Assembly: GCA_950097015.1 (NCBI GenBank)
Contig: CATNEN010000041.1
Span: 2,707,501-2,771,500 of the forward strand
Source of the DNA: Macrostomum hystrix
Lineage: Eukaryota; Platyhelminthes; Macrostomidae
DNA length: 64,000 nt
Direction of reading: 5' to 3'
Part shown: in pieces, positions 1 to 8,812 of the stretch
Layout of the letters: every line of letters starts with the position of its first letter
Position numbering within the stretch: position 1 is the stretch's first letter
Notes under the pieces: model-generated
Databases searched by the model: none
What the model saw: only the letters and a program-made list of their open reading frames with translations
What the model was told of the DNA's origin: nothing
Made by a program: the position numbers and the translations under genes

Positions 1-285
1 CAGTGAACCCCGAGGCATTCAGTGAACCCTGAGGCATTCAGTGAACCCCGAGGTATTCAGTGAACCCTGAGGCATTCAGTGAACCCCGAGGTATTCAGTG
101 AACCCTGAGGCATTCAGAGAACCCTGAGGCATTCAGAGAACCCTGAGGCATTCAGTGAACCCTGAGGCATTCAGTGAACCCTGAGGCATTCAGTGAACCC
201 TGAGGCATTCAGTGAACCCTGAGGCATTCAGTGAACCCTGAGGCATTCAGTGAACCCTGAGGCATTCAGCAAACCCTGAGGCATG
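1..285. repeat. 19-bp minisatellite in the last intron of the left-edge GPCR gene
   Basis: About 15 head-to-tail copies of a 19-bp unit (CAGTGAACCCTGAGGCATT) run from the window edge to about 285. Variants are T/C in CCCTGAGG versus CCCCGAGG, GTATT for GCATT, and AGAGAACC for AGTGAACC. One and a half copies of a 21-bp unit built on GACAGCTCAGTTAGCC follow, and then the splice acceptor of the exon at 344. The same two repeats in the same order precede the equivalent exon of the next gene, so this is the paralogous intron. The array continues beyond the left edge. Confidence 0.93.
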
Positions 286-343
286 GCAGCTCAGTTAGCC
301 ATATGACAGCTCAGTTTACCGAACCGTGAGTCATCTCAGGAAG

Positions 344-697
344 CCCTGTACCTCCACGCAGACGCACAAGACGGGCATCCTGGCCGACCTGTGGCTACTC
401 AGTTTCGTCCTGTTCACAATCAACTTCGCCTCCAACTTCGTCCTGTACTGCCTGACCGGGCAGAACTTCCGCCGTGCCGCCGTCGCTCTCCTGCGCTGCC
501 ACCTGGACAGCATGCGGCGCTTCCGGCGTCGTCTGGACCGCGGAGCCAGCGAATCCGCCAACAGCGCCGAGCCGCCCTCCTCCAAGCTGACGGCAGTTGG
601 CAGCCTCACCGCGCAGGACGTGGCTGTCAAGCAGACGGCCGCCCTGCTGCCCAATAGCGACCGCCCAAGGAAGCTGCGGCAGGAGACTAACATCTGA
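344..697 (+). CDS. C-terminal (TM7) exon of a class A GPCR, 5' part outside the window
   Basis: This 354-bp terminal exon encodes about 117 residues plus a stop. It contains TM7 (ADLWLLSFVLFTINF) and the motif NFVLY, which stands where most class A receptors have NPxxY. Next comes a basic helix 8 (CLTGQNFRRAA) and an Arg-rich, Ser-rich cytoplasmic tail. The start is set by homology with the neighbouring gene: only an acceptor at AG 342-343 keeps the TM7 frame in phase. The more canonical-looking CTCAG three bases upstream would shift it. The first 228 bases match the neighbour's exon (7669-7896) at 225 positions, with one amino-acid change (Val to Ala). The tail is about 26 residues longer than the neighbour's and ends in QETNI. 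TM1-TM6 lie to the left of the window. The receptor probably sits in the plasma membrane; its ligand is unknown. Confidence 0.85.
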   Translation, partial: PCTSTQTHKTGILADLWLLSFVLFTINFASNFVLYCLTGQNFRRAAVALLRCHLDSMRRFRRRLDRGASESANSAEPPSSKLTAVGSLTAQDVAVKQTAALLPNSDRPRKLRQETNI

Positions 698-1207
698 TCC
701 CCGCGTCACCACCGGACCCAGTAACCGAGCTGCTTGGCTTGGGGCGGTCCGGAGATCCGGTCACAGTTTGGAGTTGCTTCAGGATAGTTTTCACAGCCCA
801 GTGTTGCTTTACAATTGGCAGGCTGTTTTATTTATGTTCCATTTTAGTCTTTAGCAACTGTCGGGCATTGTTCCTTCTTTTAACCCGTATTCGAACAGCA
901 AACTGCATATCCATGCGTATGGCTTCTTTTTTATTGACTTTTAGGATTCGCGCTTTCGATTGACGAATCGGCGAGTATTTTGTGGCGCCTTGGCCGCCAG
1001 TTTCGACTGCATTCGTCTGTTCCCAGGCTTCTTTTGTTTGATTCCGACAGTTTTAAGACTGCGTGCTGTTGTTAACTCAATGCCTACCTGTTCCTGTAGA
1101 GTGATGTATTTAACTCTTTCTGTTGTGCGCTGTGCTCCTCTCCAGCCCGCGAAGTCTCCTGTCCGAGCTGCATTCCCGCATCTCTTTTGTGTTGTCTGCC
1201 GCCTATC

Positions 1208-1213
1208 ATTAAA
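1208..1213 (+). promoter_or_regulatory. candidate poly(A) signal ATTAAA
   Basis: This is the common ATTAAA variant on the coding strand, about 510 bases downstream of the stop codon at 695-697. It rests on the hexamer and its position only, so it is weak evidence. Confidence 0.3.
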
Positions 1214-1404
1214 CATTGCCTTTTCACAGTCATCCTTCACATTGCTCTGCGATTTTTTGCACTCTGACTTCTAACTGCTACTATGAGTAGTGCAGCTGGC
1301 CGCTGCTGCCCAACTGTTCCGCTCCCTCTGTGCAGGACCCGGCCCAGCGGACTCGAAACATTCGATTTTACTCCTCTTTGCTAGCCCGACTCTGTGCAAA
1401 TATG

Positions 1405-1455
1405 TATACTCCTATCCCGAGTAGCCTACTCACAGTAGACAGATTGCGCTGCTCC
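1405..1455. repeat. paralogous flank segment (copy 1)
   Basis: The words CTCCTATCCCGA, GCCTACTCACAGTAGA and AGATTG occur in the same order here and at 8763-8812, with small differences. The segments lie about 710 and 820 bases behind the two related GPCR stop codons. They therefore look like residual homology from the tandem gene duplication, although a dispersed repeat would also fit. Confidence 0.6.
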
Positions 1456-1827
1456 AAATGCTTCTATTTTTTTGAAATGCCGATAAATGAACCATTTCCA
1501 ATTGCTGTGCGGATTTACCAATTCTGTTGCTGCCCTGGCCTGCTGTCCGGCCCTCCTATTGTACAATACACCTGATCTCAGCGATCGTTTAACGCTTGTT
1601 TTGCATATCCATGCAGGCCTTTTCTGCGCGAAACACAGGCTTGTGTGAGCCTGGTCTTCGCTTCTTTGCTCTTCTGCAGCTTCTGTGGGGCGCACACTGC
1701 CACCCACTCACCCTACTGCTGAACCTGGGCACAGAGTTCTAGTGCCATTTTATATAGACATTGTTATGTCAGCAAAAAAAGGAAAGAAATGGCACTTTCC
1801 TTCAATGCTTGCGTTAAGAAGATGAAG

Positions 1828-2079
1828 AACACAAACACACTGCAAGGTGGGGAGCGGATTTGAGCACAAACACACTGCCAGTTGGGGAGCGGATTTGAGC
1901 ACAAACACACTGCCAGGTGGGGAGCGGATTTGAGCACAAACACACTGCCAGGTGGGGAGCGGATTTGAGCACAAACACACTGCCAGGTGGGGAGCGGATT
2001 TGAGCACAAACACTCTGCCAGGAGGGTAGCGGATTTGAGCACAAACACCGTGCAAGGGGGGAGCGGATTTGAGCACAAA
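1828..2079. repeat. 35-bp minisatellite, about 7 copies
   Basis: Tandem units of 35 bp are made of GCACAAACACACTGCCAGG followed by TGGGGAGCGGATTTGA. Variation is mostly in the CCAGG/CAAGG/CCAGT part, and the last two units are the most diverged. The reverse strand lacks stop codons across the unit, which produces spurious overlapping open frames of 108-147 codons that I do not call. Confidence 0.95.
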
Positions 2080-2140
2080 TTACATAATAGGATGCGTGCA
2101 GCGAAATTACATAATAACCACATGCATTAGAGGAGTTTCC

Positions 2141-2314
2141 AAGGCTAACTGTATCAGCTGAAGATGGCTTGTCTGTAGTGCTGAGTTGGGTGTACTCAAA
2201 GGCTAACTGCGTCAGCTGAAGATGGCTTGTCTGCAGTGCTGAGTTGGGTGTACTCAAAGGCTAACTGTATCAGCTGAAGATGGATTGTCTGCAGTGCTGA
2301 GTTGGGTGTACGCA
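2141..2314. repeat. 58-bp tandem repeat, 3 copies
   Basis: Three units start at 2141, 2199 and 2257 with AAGGCTAACTG and end with GAGTTGGGTGTAC. They differ at a handful of positions (GTATCAG/GCGTCAG, GTAGTG/GCAGTG, GGCTTG/GGATTG). Each unit contains the hexamer CAGCTG. Confidence 0.95.
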
Positions 2315-3370
2315 TGGAGTTAACGCATGTTTTGTCTTGAAGATGTAAACAATTCTTTTTCTAAGATATTTTACGAGTGAAGTTTTAGATTTAAACAGGA
2401 CGAGGTTGCCGTAGAGGTGTATTCCATAGCTTATCTTCAGCTTTTCTGATCCAGGTTTCCATTTGCTTCAGACACGAGTGAAGCCGCTCGCACAGTTGGC
2501 AGGAAGCTTTTTCAGGTGAAGCTTTCATGCTGGGCATATGCACCTGTTCCCTCATAGGCTTGCGCCAAAATCATGGAGCACGCAGCACTAGGTACATACA
2601 TGTACATGGCTAAGTACCTGCGTACTTGGAAAATGTACGCCCTGCTGACACACCATAAATTAGCTATCATTTACCGCTTGCCATTTCATAATTCAAGCTG
2701 GTCTCCAGTGACAACGAATCATCTGCATCCACAGCATCCTGCACTGCCTCTTAGCGCCTCTTGCGCACACACTTTGTGAGTATACTCATGTGGACATTGC
2801 AAAGCTGCATGTTGGTACACGCCAAACCAAGTTCAAACATACTCGGCATGAATTAGCAAGGCCCCGAACTGATTGGTGCGGCGCGGAACCCGTGGTGCTG
2901 AAAGCCACCACGGCTGATGCGAGTAATAACCAACCCAGTGGCAACACCCAGATGCGTGTCCAATCTTGGAAAATAGGCATTGTGAGAGATACAATTCAGA
3001 CTACTGACAACAGTAGAACAGCAAAGACTTGGCTGCAAAACTCTCCCATAACACTAAAAAAACATCGCCATAAAAATGGCAAGCTTAAAAGAGACTTCTG
3101 TGCACACTGAGAGTGGTGGGAGAGGACTGCGTGTGGCTTTGGCTGACTGACGATGGCAAAACAAGCCAGAAACTGGTCTCGGTCTGCCAGCGCGAGGTTC
3201 GTTCCCCACTTTTAGTGTGTTACAGGCATCACGTGACAAATCTGAGTTAAAAGACTGAGTTAGGTGGCATCCGTATGTGTGATTCCAAAGTGTGTCCGCA
3301 TGATTCCGAAGGGCTGTGGCCGATGGGCAGGAGGTTCTGAATGAGGTTTGTCCTCATTCATGGCATTTAT
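2315..3370. other. intergenic DNA, nothing supportable
   Basis: There are short open frames on both strands but no recognisable protein motif, RNA gene or repeat. Around 2590-2640 there is some GTACAT/ACATGTAC-rich sequence of no evident function. Confidence 0.5.
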
Positions 3371-3515
3371 GCGTGTAGCCAATCACCAGAAGATTCCCAA
3401 GGTCGTTCTCATACTCTCATGTGTGTGTATCCCGTGACTAGGAGATTCCCTAGGACATTCCAATGCGTACATATTTAGCCCCTAGACCAGGGGATTCCCA
3501 AGGCCGTTCTCATAC
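3371..3515. repeat. degenerate tandem repeat of about 55-60 bp
   Basis: Three diverged units share a core of AGATTCCCAAGG or GGGATTCCCAAGG, then CGTTCTCATAC. They lie near 3389, 3438 and 3490. The middle unit is the most diverged (AGATTCCCTAGGACATTCC). This looks like an old minisatellite. Confidence 0.6.
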
Positions 3516-3604
3516 ATTAGCAGTATTCTGTTTTGATATTTTTATGCCTGTAATTTGAATTTAACATAGATCTATTTCATAGTGAATGTTCTGGTGCTAA
3601 TAAC

Positions 3605-3670
3605 ATTACATCAAAAGTTCGCAACCAAATTTCAAATAAAATTACATCTACAGTTTGCAACTCAATTTCA
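3605..3670. repeat. 30-bp direct duplication next to a putative acceptor
   Basis: Two copies with a 36-bp period, at 3605-3634 and 3641-3670, both start with ATTACATC and end with AATTTCA. They differ at several positions. The second copy ends in TTTCAG at 3666-3671, a possible splice acceptor in the 5' UTR of the following GPCR, 72 bases before its ATG. Confidence 0.65.
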
Positions 3671-3742
3671 GTTCTTGGAGTCCAAGGGTGCACTCGCAGA
3701 CAATCTGTGCCAGCAGCCAGTGCTTTGATCCAGGTTGAAGCA

Positions 3743-6700
3743 ATGAACAGCAGCATCTGCAATGCCACCGCCAACTGCTCGCTGCCTGGTGGCGGCGGCG
3801 GCCCCGGCTTTTACCTGTCCTATGGCACCACATGGGTGCAGGTGTTTTGCACCTACTTCACGCCCATTGTGGCAATTCTTGGCCTCCTGGGAAACACCTG
3901 CTCCTTCATCATCTTGAAGGAGTCGGCCACGAGGGTGTCGAGTCACTTCTACCTGTGCTGCCTGGCCATCCTGGACTCGCTCACCCTGCTGTCGATAATT
4001 TTCACCATCTGGCTAGCCGTCATCCTGCCTGGTTACTACTTTGTCATGTTCGGCCAGGTGGCTGCGTGGCTGCAGTCCGTCACCAGCAACTGCCAGGTGA
4101 GCGCCTTTGTGCTATTACCCAAAGACCATCACAAGTTTATAAAGAATCACTGTCGCGGAGCACTTTGAATACATAATGAATAAAAGTGCAAGTGAACAAT
4201 GGCCATCTCCAGGTGAGCCAGTTCCGGGTCTACATCTCCTTCTACTGCCGCATGGTGGCTGTGTGGACGGTGGTGATCCTGTCCGTGGAGCGCTGCATCT
4301 CCGTTACCAGCCCGCTGCGCTGGGGCACCCGGCTGTGCACCGTGCGCAACGGCATGTGGGCTGTCGGGGCGCTGGTGCTGCTGGCCGCGCCGTTCAGCAT
4401 CTACGCCGTGTTCGGCTTCAGCTACAACGAGAAGTTCCAGACCTGCCGACCGACTGAGCACTTCTTCATTGGTGAGCTGCTTCTCACAGAGGATTGGGTG
4501 GACACTGCACTCAGCTGAGTCACTTTGAGTCCCAGCTCACAGAGCATTGGGTGGCACTGCACTCAGCTGAGTCACTTTGAGTCCCAGCTCACAGAGGATT
4601 GGGTGGGCACTGCACTCAGCTGAGTCACTTTGAGTCCCAGCTCACAGAGCATTGGGTGGTACTGCACTCAGCTGAGTCACTTTGAGTCCCAGCTCACAGA
4701 GCATTGGGTGGTACTGCACTCAGCTGAGTCACTTTGAGTCCCAGCTCACAGAGCATTGGGTGGGCACTGCACTCAGCTGAGTCACTTTGAGTCCCAGCTC
4801 ACAGAGGATTGGGTGGGCACTGCACTCAGCTGAGTCACTTTGAGTCCCAGCTCACAGAGGATTGGGTGGCACTGCACTCAGCTGAGTCACTTTGAGTCCC
4901 AGCTCACAGAGCATTAGGTGGGCACTGCACTCAGCTGAGTCACTTTGAGTCCCAGCTCACAGAGCATTGGGTGGTACTGCACTCAGCTGAGTCACTTTGA
5001 GTCCCAGCTCACAGAGCATTAGGTGGGCACTGCACTCAGCTGAGTCACTTTGAGTCCCAGCTCACAGAGCATTAGGTGGGCACTGCACTCAGCTGGGTCA
5101 CTTTGAGTCCCAGCTCACAGAGGATTGGGTGGGCACTGCACTCAGCTGGGTCACTTTGAGTCCCAGCTCACAGAGGATTGGGTGGCACTGCACTCAGCTG
5201 AGTCACTTCGAATCCCAGCGCTTAGAAGATTTGACTTAATTTAGCCTCAGGACCGTCCGATGGCACAGCGTCAAGATGAAAGGTGCCCTTTCGCGCTAAT
5301 TGCATAAGAATTTGCTCGCTGGAGGTGCCCTTCTTAGGGAGAGAGTCACTGGATGCCTAATTTACTGTGACACCAGTGTGATCAGGGATCCATCGGACAG
5401 AAATTTTACTCGCCAGGTTTTTAAGCTGCAGCAACTTTCAGTTAGTGCTCAAGAAGCTCAGGTCGGGCCTGCAGAGCGGCCTGGCTATCCGAGTGGTCGA
5501 TAATAAATTGCTTTTAAGTTTGACATGACATGACATGAGGCAAGGCCCGTGGAACAAGTTGTCCCGAACACACGGTACAGATGCGCTAAAGAAAAGGCTA
5601 TTTTGGTTTTCGCCTGTTGAGCGGAAGTCTTTTAGCAAGTTCCTTCAGCATGCTGGGGTCTGATGCTGCGGCATTAATGTCACACTCATTTGTGACCGTA
5701 GAAAGAAGTCTAATGTGTCGACCAAGACGCAAAGCGGGTTTTTAAAGAGTGAGACATCCGAAATGGATGCCGTCAGTAACGCAAGCTCTCAGGAATCCGT
5801 GCCATCTGACACAAATTCTATATTTTCTGACCTAATCATAGTTCGAACCAAAACTGAAGCACTTTCATTTACTTCGGGTGTCCGGAAAGTCATGAGAAAA
5901 TGTTATTCTAACTACTTAGACACAAGCTATTGACAAGATACTGTACCATTCTAACACTTGACTTAATATATGTCTATGGCTGAAAGAGCTAGATTCTAGC
6001 TTCAAATTTGGGGGTAAGGCTGATGGTTATAACTTAGAAGTCTAGGCCACTGCAACGCAGAGGCAAAGCAAGCATCTATCGTTACTTTTTTCTTCATTGA
6101 TCCTTGCTGCAATGCTGCTGCTTTGAGATGGACGAGTTTCAAGCTTATGCTTATACCAGGTATAAGCTTGGTATATGTGCTCCTGATTGCCATGGAGAAC
6201 TGCTGAAAGTGCATGGAGATGTGGCGCCTGGTCTGTCGTCAGTGTACCGATGGTACACAAGGTTCCGTGACGAGTCGTACCCACTGGCCCAAGCTGCCCG
6301 TACTGGCCGGCCGAGATCGACGAGAACACCAGAGCTGATCGAGACCTGCAGAAATCTCGTGAAAGAAGACCCAAAAGTGAGTGTCAGAGATCTTGCTGAC
6401 TTCATGGAGGTTGGGAAATCAACAGTGCATGAAATATTGACTGAAGACCTGCAACTTCGCAATGTGTCTGCCGTGTGGGTCCCGCATGTTCTCTCCGAAG
6501 AGAACAAGGTTGCTCGCGTCAATTGTGCCAAGCACTGTTGATGCCAATCGCATCGTTGAATTCGTTCGACACACAGGTGACCTATGGAGGAGCCTCAGAT
6601 CACAGCCAATTCATTTGTCCGAAGTCTTGTGGCAGTGGGACAACGCACGACCTCATGTGGCCCAGCCTGTGCAGCAGTACATGGAGACTCGTGGAGATCA

Positions 6701-7944
6701 ACTGCTTTTTCAGAGTCCCTACAGCCCTGATTTCAATTTATGCGACCGTTTTTTCTTCAATTGGCTGAAATCGGACTTCTCGAAGCGGGAGTTCAGCAGC
6801 CACGATGAGGTCCGCGAGGCCGCGTTGCAGTGGGCGAGGGGTCTGGATGCAAACTGCTTGAAACGCGAGGTTCTACGGCTCGTGGAGCACTGCCAAGCTG
6901 TGATTGACTTCAGGGGAAATTACATTACTGATTAGTAAAGTTTCACTGTTCTGCGCGTTTTCATAATTAACCTTTTGTAGTTTTCTCATGACTTTCCGGA
7001 CACCCGGAATAGGTGCAACTTTGAATCAGCAATTTCCACATTGAACCCACAGGAGCCCTGATGAGCAACATCCTGTTCTCGATTGTGCCCTGGATTGTCA
7101 TCTGCGTCTCCAACGTGACGCTGGTCGTGGTGCTGCGCAAGCGCAACCGCCGATTCTCGCAGGTGGATCGGAAGACCCTGCGCCAGGAGAACAGCGTGAC
7201 CACCCGCCTGTTGGTGGTGTCAGTGGCCTTTCTCTGCTTCACCCTGCCGCTGGCCATCACCACCGGCATCAACAACTACTATGAGCTGAATGGGCTCAAT
7301 GTGAGTGCCGCTGGGACACTGCTCACGACACCTTGCCATGGGGCCTATTAGATACTGAGTAAACCCTGAGGCATTCGGTAAACCCTGAGGCATTCGGTGA
7401 ACCCTGAGGCATTCAGTGAACCCTGAGGCATTCATTGAACCCCGAGGCATTCAGTGAACCCCGAGGCATTCAGTGAACCCTGAGGCATGACAGCTCATTT
7501 AGCCCATGTGACAGCTCAGTTGGCCCATATGACAGCTCAGTTAGCCATATGACAGCTCAGTTAGCCCATGTGACAGCTCAGTTAGCCCATGTGACAGCTC
7601 AGTTAGCCCATATGACAGCTCAGTTAGCCCTTGAGACTGCTCACCGAACCGTGAGTCATCTCAGGAAGCCCTGTACCTCCACGCAGACGCACAAGACGGG
7701 CATCCTGGCCGACCTGTGGCTGCTCAGTTTCGTCCTGTTCACAATCAACTTCGCCTCCAACTTCGTCCTGTACTGCCTGACCGGGCAGAACTTCCGCCGT
7801 GCCGCCGCCGCCCTCCTGCGCTGCCACCTGGACAGCATGCGGCGCTTCCGGCGTCGTCTGGACCGCGGAGCCAGCGAATCCGCCAACAGCGCCGAGCTGA
7901 CTGCGGTGGTCAGTCTCACTACCCAGAACGTGGCTAAAAAATAG
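3743..7944 (+). CDS. class A (rhodopsin-type) GPCR, neuropeptide-receptor-like, four exons
   Basis: Proposed join: 3743-4096, 4213-4471, 7053-7300, 7669-7944, giving 378 residues. All introns are GT-AG and phases agree (0, 1, 0). The start is the first ATG before an N-glycosylation-rich terminus (N2, N7 and N11 in NxS/T sequons). TM1 has GLLGN (N51), TM2 LAILD (D78), TM3 ends in ERC (R145) in place of DRY, and TM4 has W167. TM5 (206-231) contains P217, TM6 has CFTLP (266-270) in place of CWxP, and TM7 has NFVLY (318-322) in place of NPxxY. C117 and C196 are the best candidates for the extracellular disulfide. The ERC and NFxxY variants suggest an invertebrate FMRFamide-like or orphan peptide-receptor group. 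This is inference, and the ligand is unknown. The C-terminal tail is short. Introns 2 and 3 are loaded with minisatellites and a mariner remnant. The gene is a tandem paralogue of the one ending at 697. Confidence 0.85.
4475..5219. repeat. 52/53-bp minisatellite, 14 copies, in intron 2
   Basis: Fourteen units carry GCTCACAGAGCATTGGGTGG, then a short GCAC/TAC part, then TGCACTCAGCTGAGTCAC and TTTGAGTCCCA. The first unit begins within a few bases of the intron 2 donor at 4472. Every unit has the hexamer CAGCTG. Twelve also contain CTCAGCTGAG, a perfect palindrome overlapping TGAGTCA; two units (near 5095 and 5148) read CTGGGTCAC instead. Other variants are GCATTGGG/GGATTGGG/GCATTAGG. Confidence 0.95.
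5220..5869. other. rest of intron 2 before the mariner element
   Basis: No coding signal is visible. At 5500-5540 AATAAATTGC is followed by a short run of TGACA units (TGACATGACATGACATGA). That arrangement is typical of the 3' end of a retroposon with a microsatellite tail, but I cannot identify a family. A 72-codon open frame from 5715 opens with GTG and runs into the transposon end, so it is not a gene. Confidence 0.4.
5519..5538 (+). repeat. short TGACA microsatellite, possible retroposon tail
   Basis: Three and a bit tandem TGACA units directly follow an A/T-rich stretch with AATAAA-like sequence. Some LINE and SINE elements end like this. The body upstream was not recognised, so the element itself is only a suggestion. 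Confidence 0.3.
5872..5900 (+). repeat. mariner left terminal inverted repeat
   Basis: It starts CTTCGGGTGTCCGG and ends CATGAGAAAA, preceded by the TA target site at 5870-5871. It pairs with 6981-7009. Confidence 0.95.
6128..6935 (+). pseudogene. mariner transposase remnant lacking the first catalytic Asp
   Basis: The N-terminal part (6128-6541, about 137 codons, start MDEFQAYAY) holds the paired helix-turn-helix DNA-binding region and the conserved WVPHVLSEENK linker. It stops at a TGA where the sequence jumps into another frame. The C-terminal part (from about 6537 to the stop at 6933-6935) contains WDNARPHVA with the second catalytic Asp (codon 6639) and YSPDFNLCD with the third Asp (codon 6744). 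They are 34 residues apart, the mariner DD34D spacing. About 75-80 residues, including the first catalytic Asp, are absent compared with a typical protein of about 345 residues. The deletion is also out of frame. The product would be inactive. Confidence 0.92.
6981..7009 (-). repeat. mariner right terminal inverted repeat
   Basis: On the + strand it starts TTTTCTCATG and ends CACCCGGAA, followed by TA at 7010-7011. It is the reverse complement of 5872-5900 except for two positions near the outer end. Confidence 0.95.
7356..7488. repeat. 19-bp minisatellite in intron 3
   Basis: About seven copies of the same 19-bp unit as at 1-285 (CAGTGAACCCTGAGGCATT) begin about 55 bases after the donor at 7301. 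The first copies read GGTAAACC or GGTGAACC. There are fewer copies than in the paralogous intron at the left edge. Confidence 0.95.
7485..7632. repeat. 21-bp minisatellite in intron 3
   Basis: About seven copies of a 21-bp unit (TGACAGCTCAGTTAGCCCAT plus A or G) follow the 19-bp array directly and end about 35 bases before exon 4. One copy is 20 bp (GCCATATGACAG). The paralogous intron at the left edge has only about one and a half copies, so this array expanded after the duplication or shrank in the other gene. Confidence 0.95.
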
Positions 7945-8762
7945 CGGCCGTATCGGGAAGCTGCGGCACGAGGGGAATATCTGAATTCCGTCGCGGTTCC
8001 TAATTGGCTCCCGATTTCCTCTCCTCAGAGGGACATTGTCAATATAACATTGTCAGTTTTCTTTTGATTAAATTAGGTTTTAGGTTTTGTACTTGTGACA
8101 ACTCCAAGGACTACTAAAGTATTTCACTTTTCTGGCACTAGTTGTCCAGTTTCTTGAAAGCTTCGATGTCGTTGAAGCTAAGTCAGGGGTCAATGAAATC
8201 GAATTGCTTAAAATGCCGAGTGTTAGCTGTGCGGCCGTCCGTGCCGTCCGAAGGCAGTAAGGTTGCCCTGAACAACTGAACTTGAATGAAAATATCGTTA
8301 CAATTGTTTTTGCGAGGAAAATCAAGTCAATAAAAACTCGATATAGACATGGTATTTAACTCATTTAACGTGGCCTTTAAAGCTTTTTCCATAAAACACG
8401 AGCTTTGCGTCCTGAATGTTACGTTGCTTTTAGTCGTCCATGCTGCTAGCTCGTACAGCCGCACCATGAATCCAACAATGAAATCTCGTCGAGCACGCTG
8501 GGGGTCGTCGATCCATGCGTCTCTCAGCGGCTCGTTCAGTCCGTTTGGGGCAGCTCGGGTTGCGCACTGAGCGGTCAGCTTCACCTGTTGCTCTCCCGGC
8601 ATAAATTTTGTCAGCCTCGTAGGCATATCGTAGGCCAATCAGTACGCCTTCTACGGCAGAGCCAACCATGGCACACGGGTCACAGCTTTGCCAGGACAGT
8701 TTTCTTAGTTGGTCGTTTCTTTCGTTCTTCTCTGGACGTCGCACTGAGATTCGAGGAGGGGA
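7945..8762. other. 3' flank of the four-exon GPCR, no gene seen
   Basis: Immediately after the stop, fragments such as GCGGCCG and GGGAAGCTGCGGCA still align with the coding tail of the left-edge paralogue (GACGGCCGCC and AAGGAAGCTGCGGCA near 635-681). This is former coding sequence. A 103-codon minus-strand frame at 8327-8638 has no motif I recognise. Confidence 0.5.
8329..8334 (+). promoter_or_regulatory. candidate poly(A) signal AATAAA
   Basis: A canonical AATAAA lies about 385 bases after the stop of the four-exon GPCR. It rests on the hexamer and its position only. Confidence 0.4.
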
Positions 8763-8812
8763 CTGCTCCTATCCCGATATGCCTACTCACAGTAGAGAGA
8801 TTGTGCTCCCGA
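8763..8812. repeat. paralogous flank segment (copy 2)
   Basis: This matches 1405-1455 in order and wording (GCTCCTATCCCGA, GCCTACTCACAGTAGA, GAGATTGTGCTCC). It probably marks how far the tandem duplication extended downstream of the genes. Confidence 0.6.

Larger units (their letters stand above)
698..1827. other. 3' flank of the left-edge GPCR, no gene seen
   Basis: I see no supportable coding region; the open frames here are short, overlap on both strands and show no recognisable motif. A possible poly(A) signal ATTAAA lies at 1208-1213, about 510 bases after the stop. A stretch at about 1405-1455 resembles one at about 8763-8812, at a similar distance behind the paralogous gene's stop. 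Confidence 0.5.
5872..7009 (+). mobile_element. mariner-type (Tc1/mariner, DD34D) element, internally deleted
   Basis: The element is 1,138 bp, bounded by 29-bp terminal inverted repeats at 5872-5900 and 6981-7009 that match at 27 of 29 positions; the two mismatches are at outermost positions 1 and 3. It is flanked by TA at 5870-5871 and 7010-7011, the target duplication expected for this superfamily. The inside encodes the two ends of a mariner transposase. The middle is missing, so the element cannot make its own transposase. It lies in intron 2 of the GPCR in the same orientation and leaves the splice sites untouched. The nearly perfect ends suggest a fairly young insertion. Confidence 0.95.

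Noticed and set aside
331-712. Minus-strand frames opposite the TM7 exon
   Set aside because: They are GC-rich shadows of the coding exon; the same shadows occur opposite the paralogous exon at 7624-7919.
1750-2257. Minus-strand frames of 108-147 codons
   Set aside because: They run through the 35-bp minisatellite, which lacks stops on that strand; two or three frames are open together.
5715-5933. 72-codon Ser/Thr-rich frame
   Set aside because: It opens with GTG and its last part runs into the mariner terminal repeat, so it is not an intact gene.
8327-8744. Minus-strand frames of about 103-104 codons behind the four-exon GPCR
   Set aside because: Two overlapping frames compete, neither has a motif I recognise, and there is no splice or neighbour evidence. 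A degenerate retroelement fragment is possible but unsupported.
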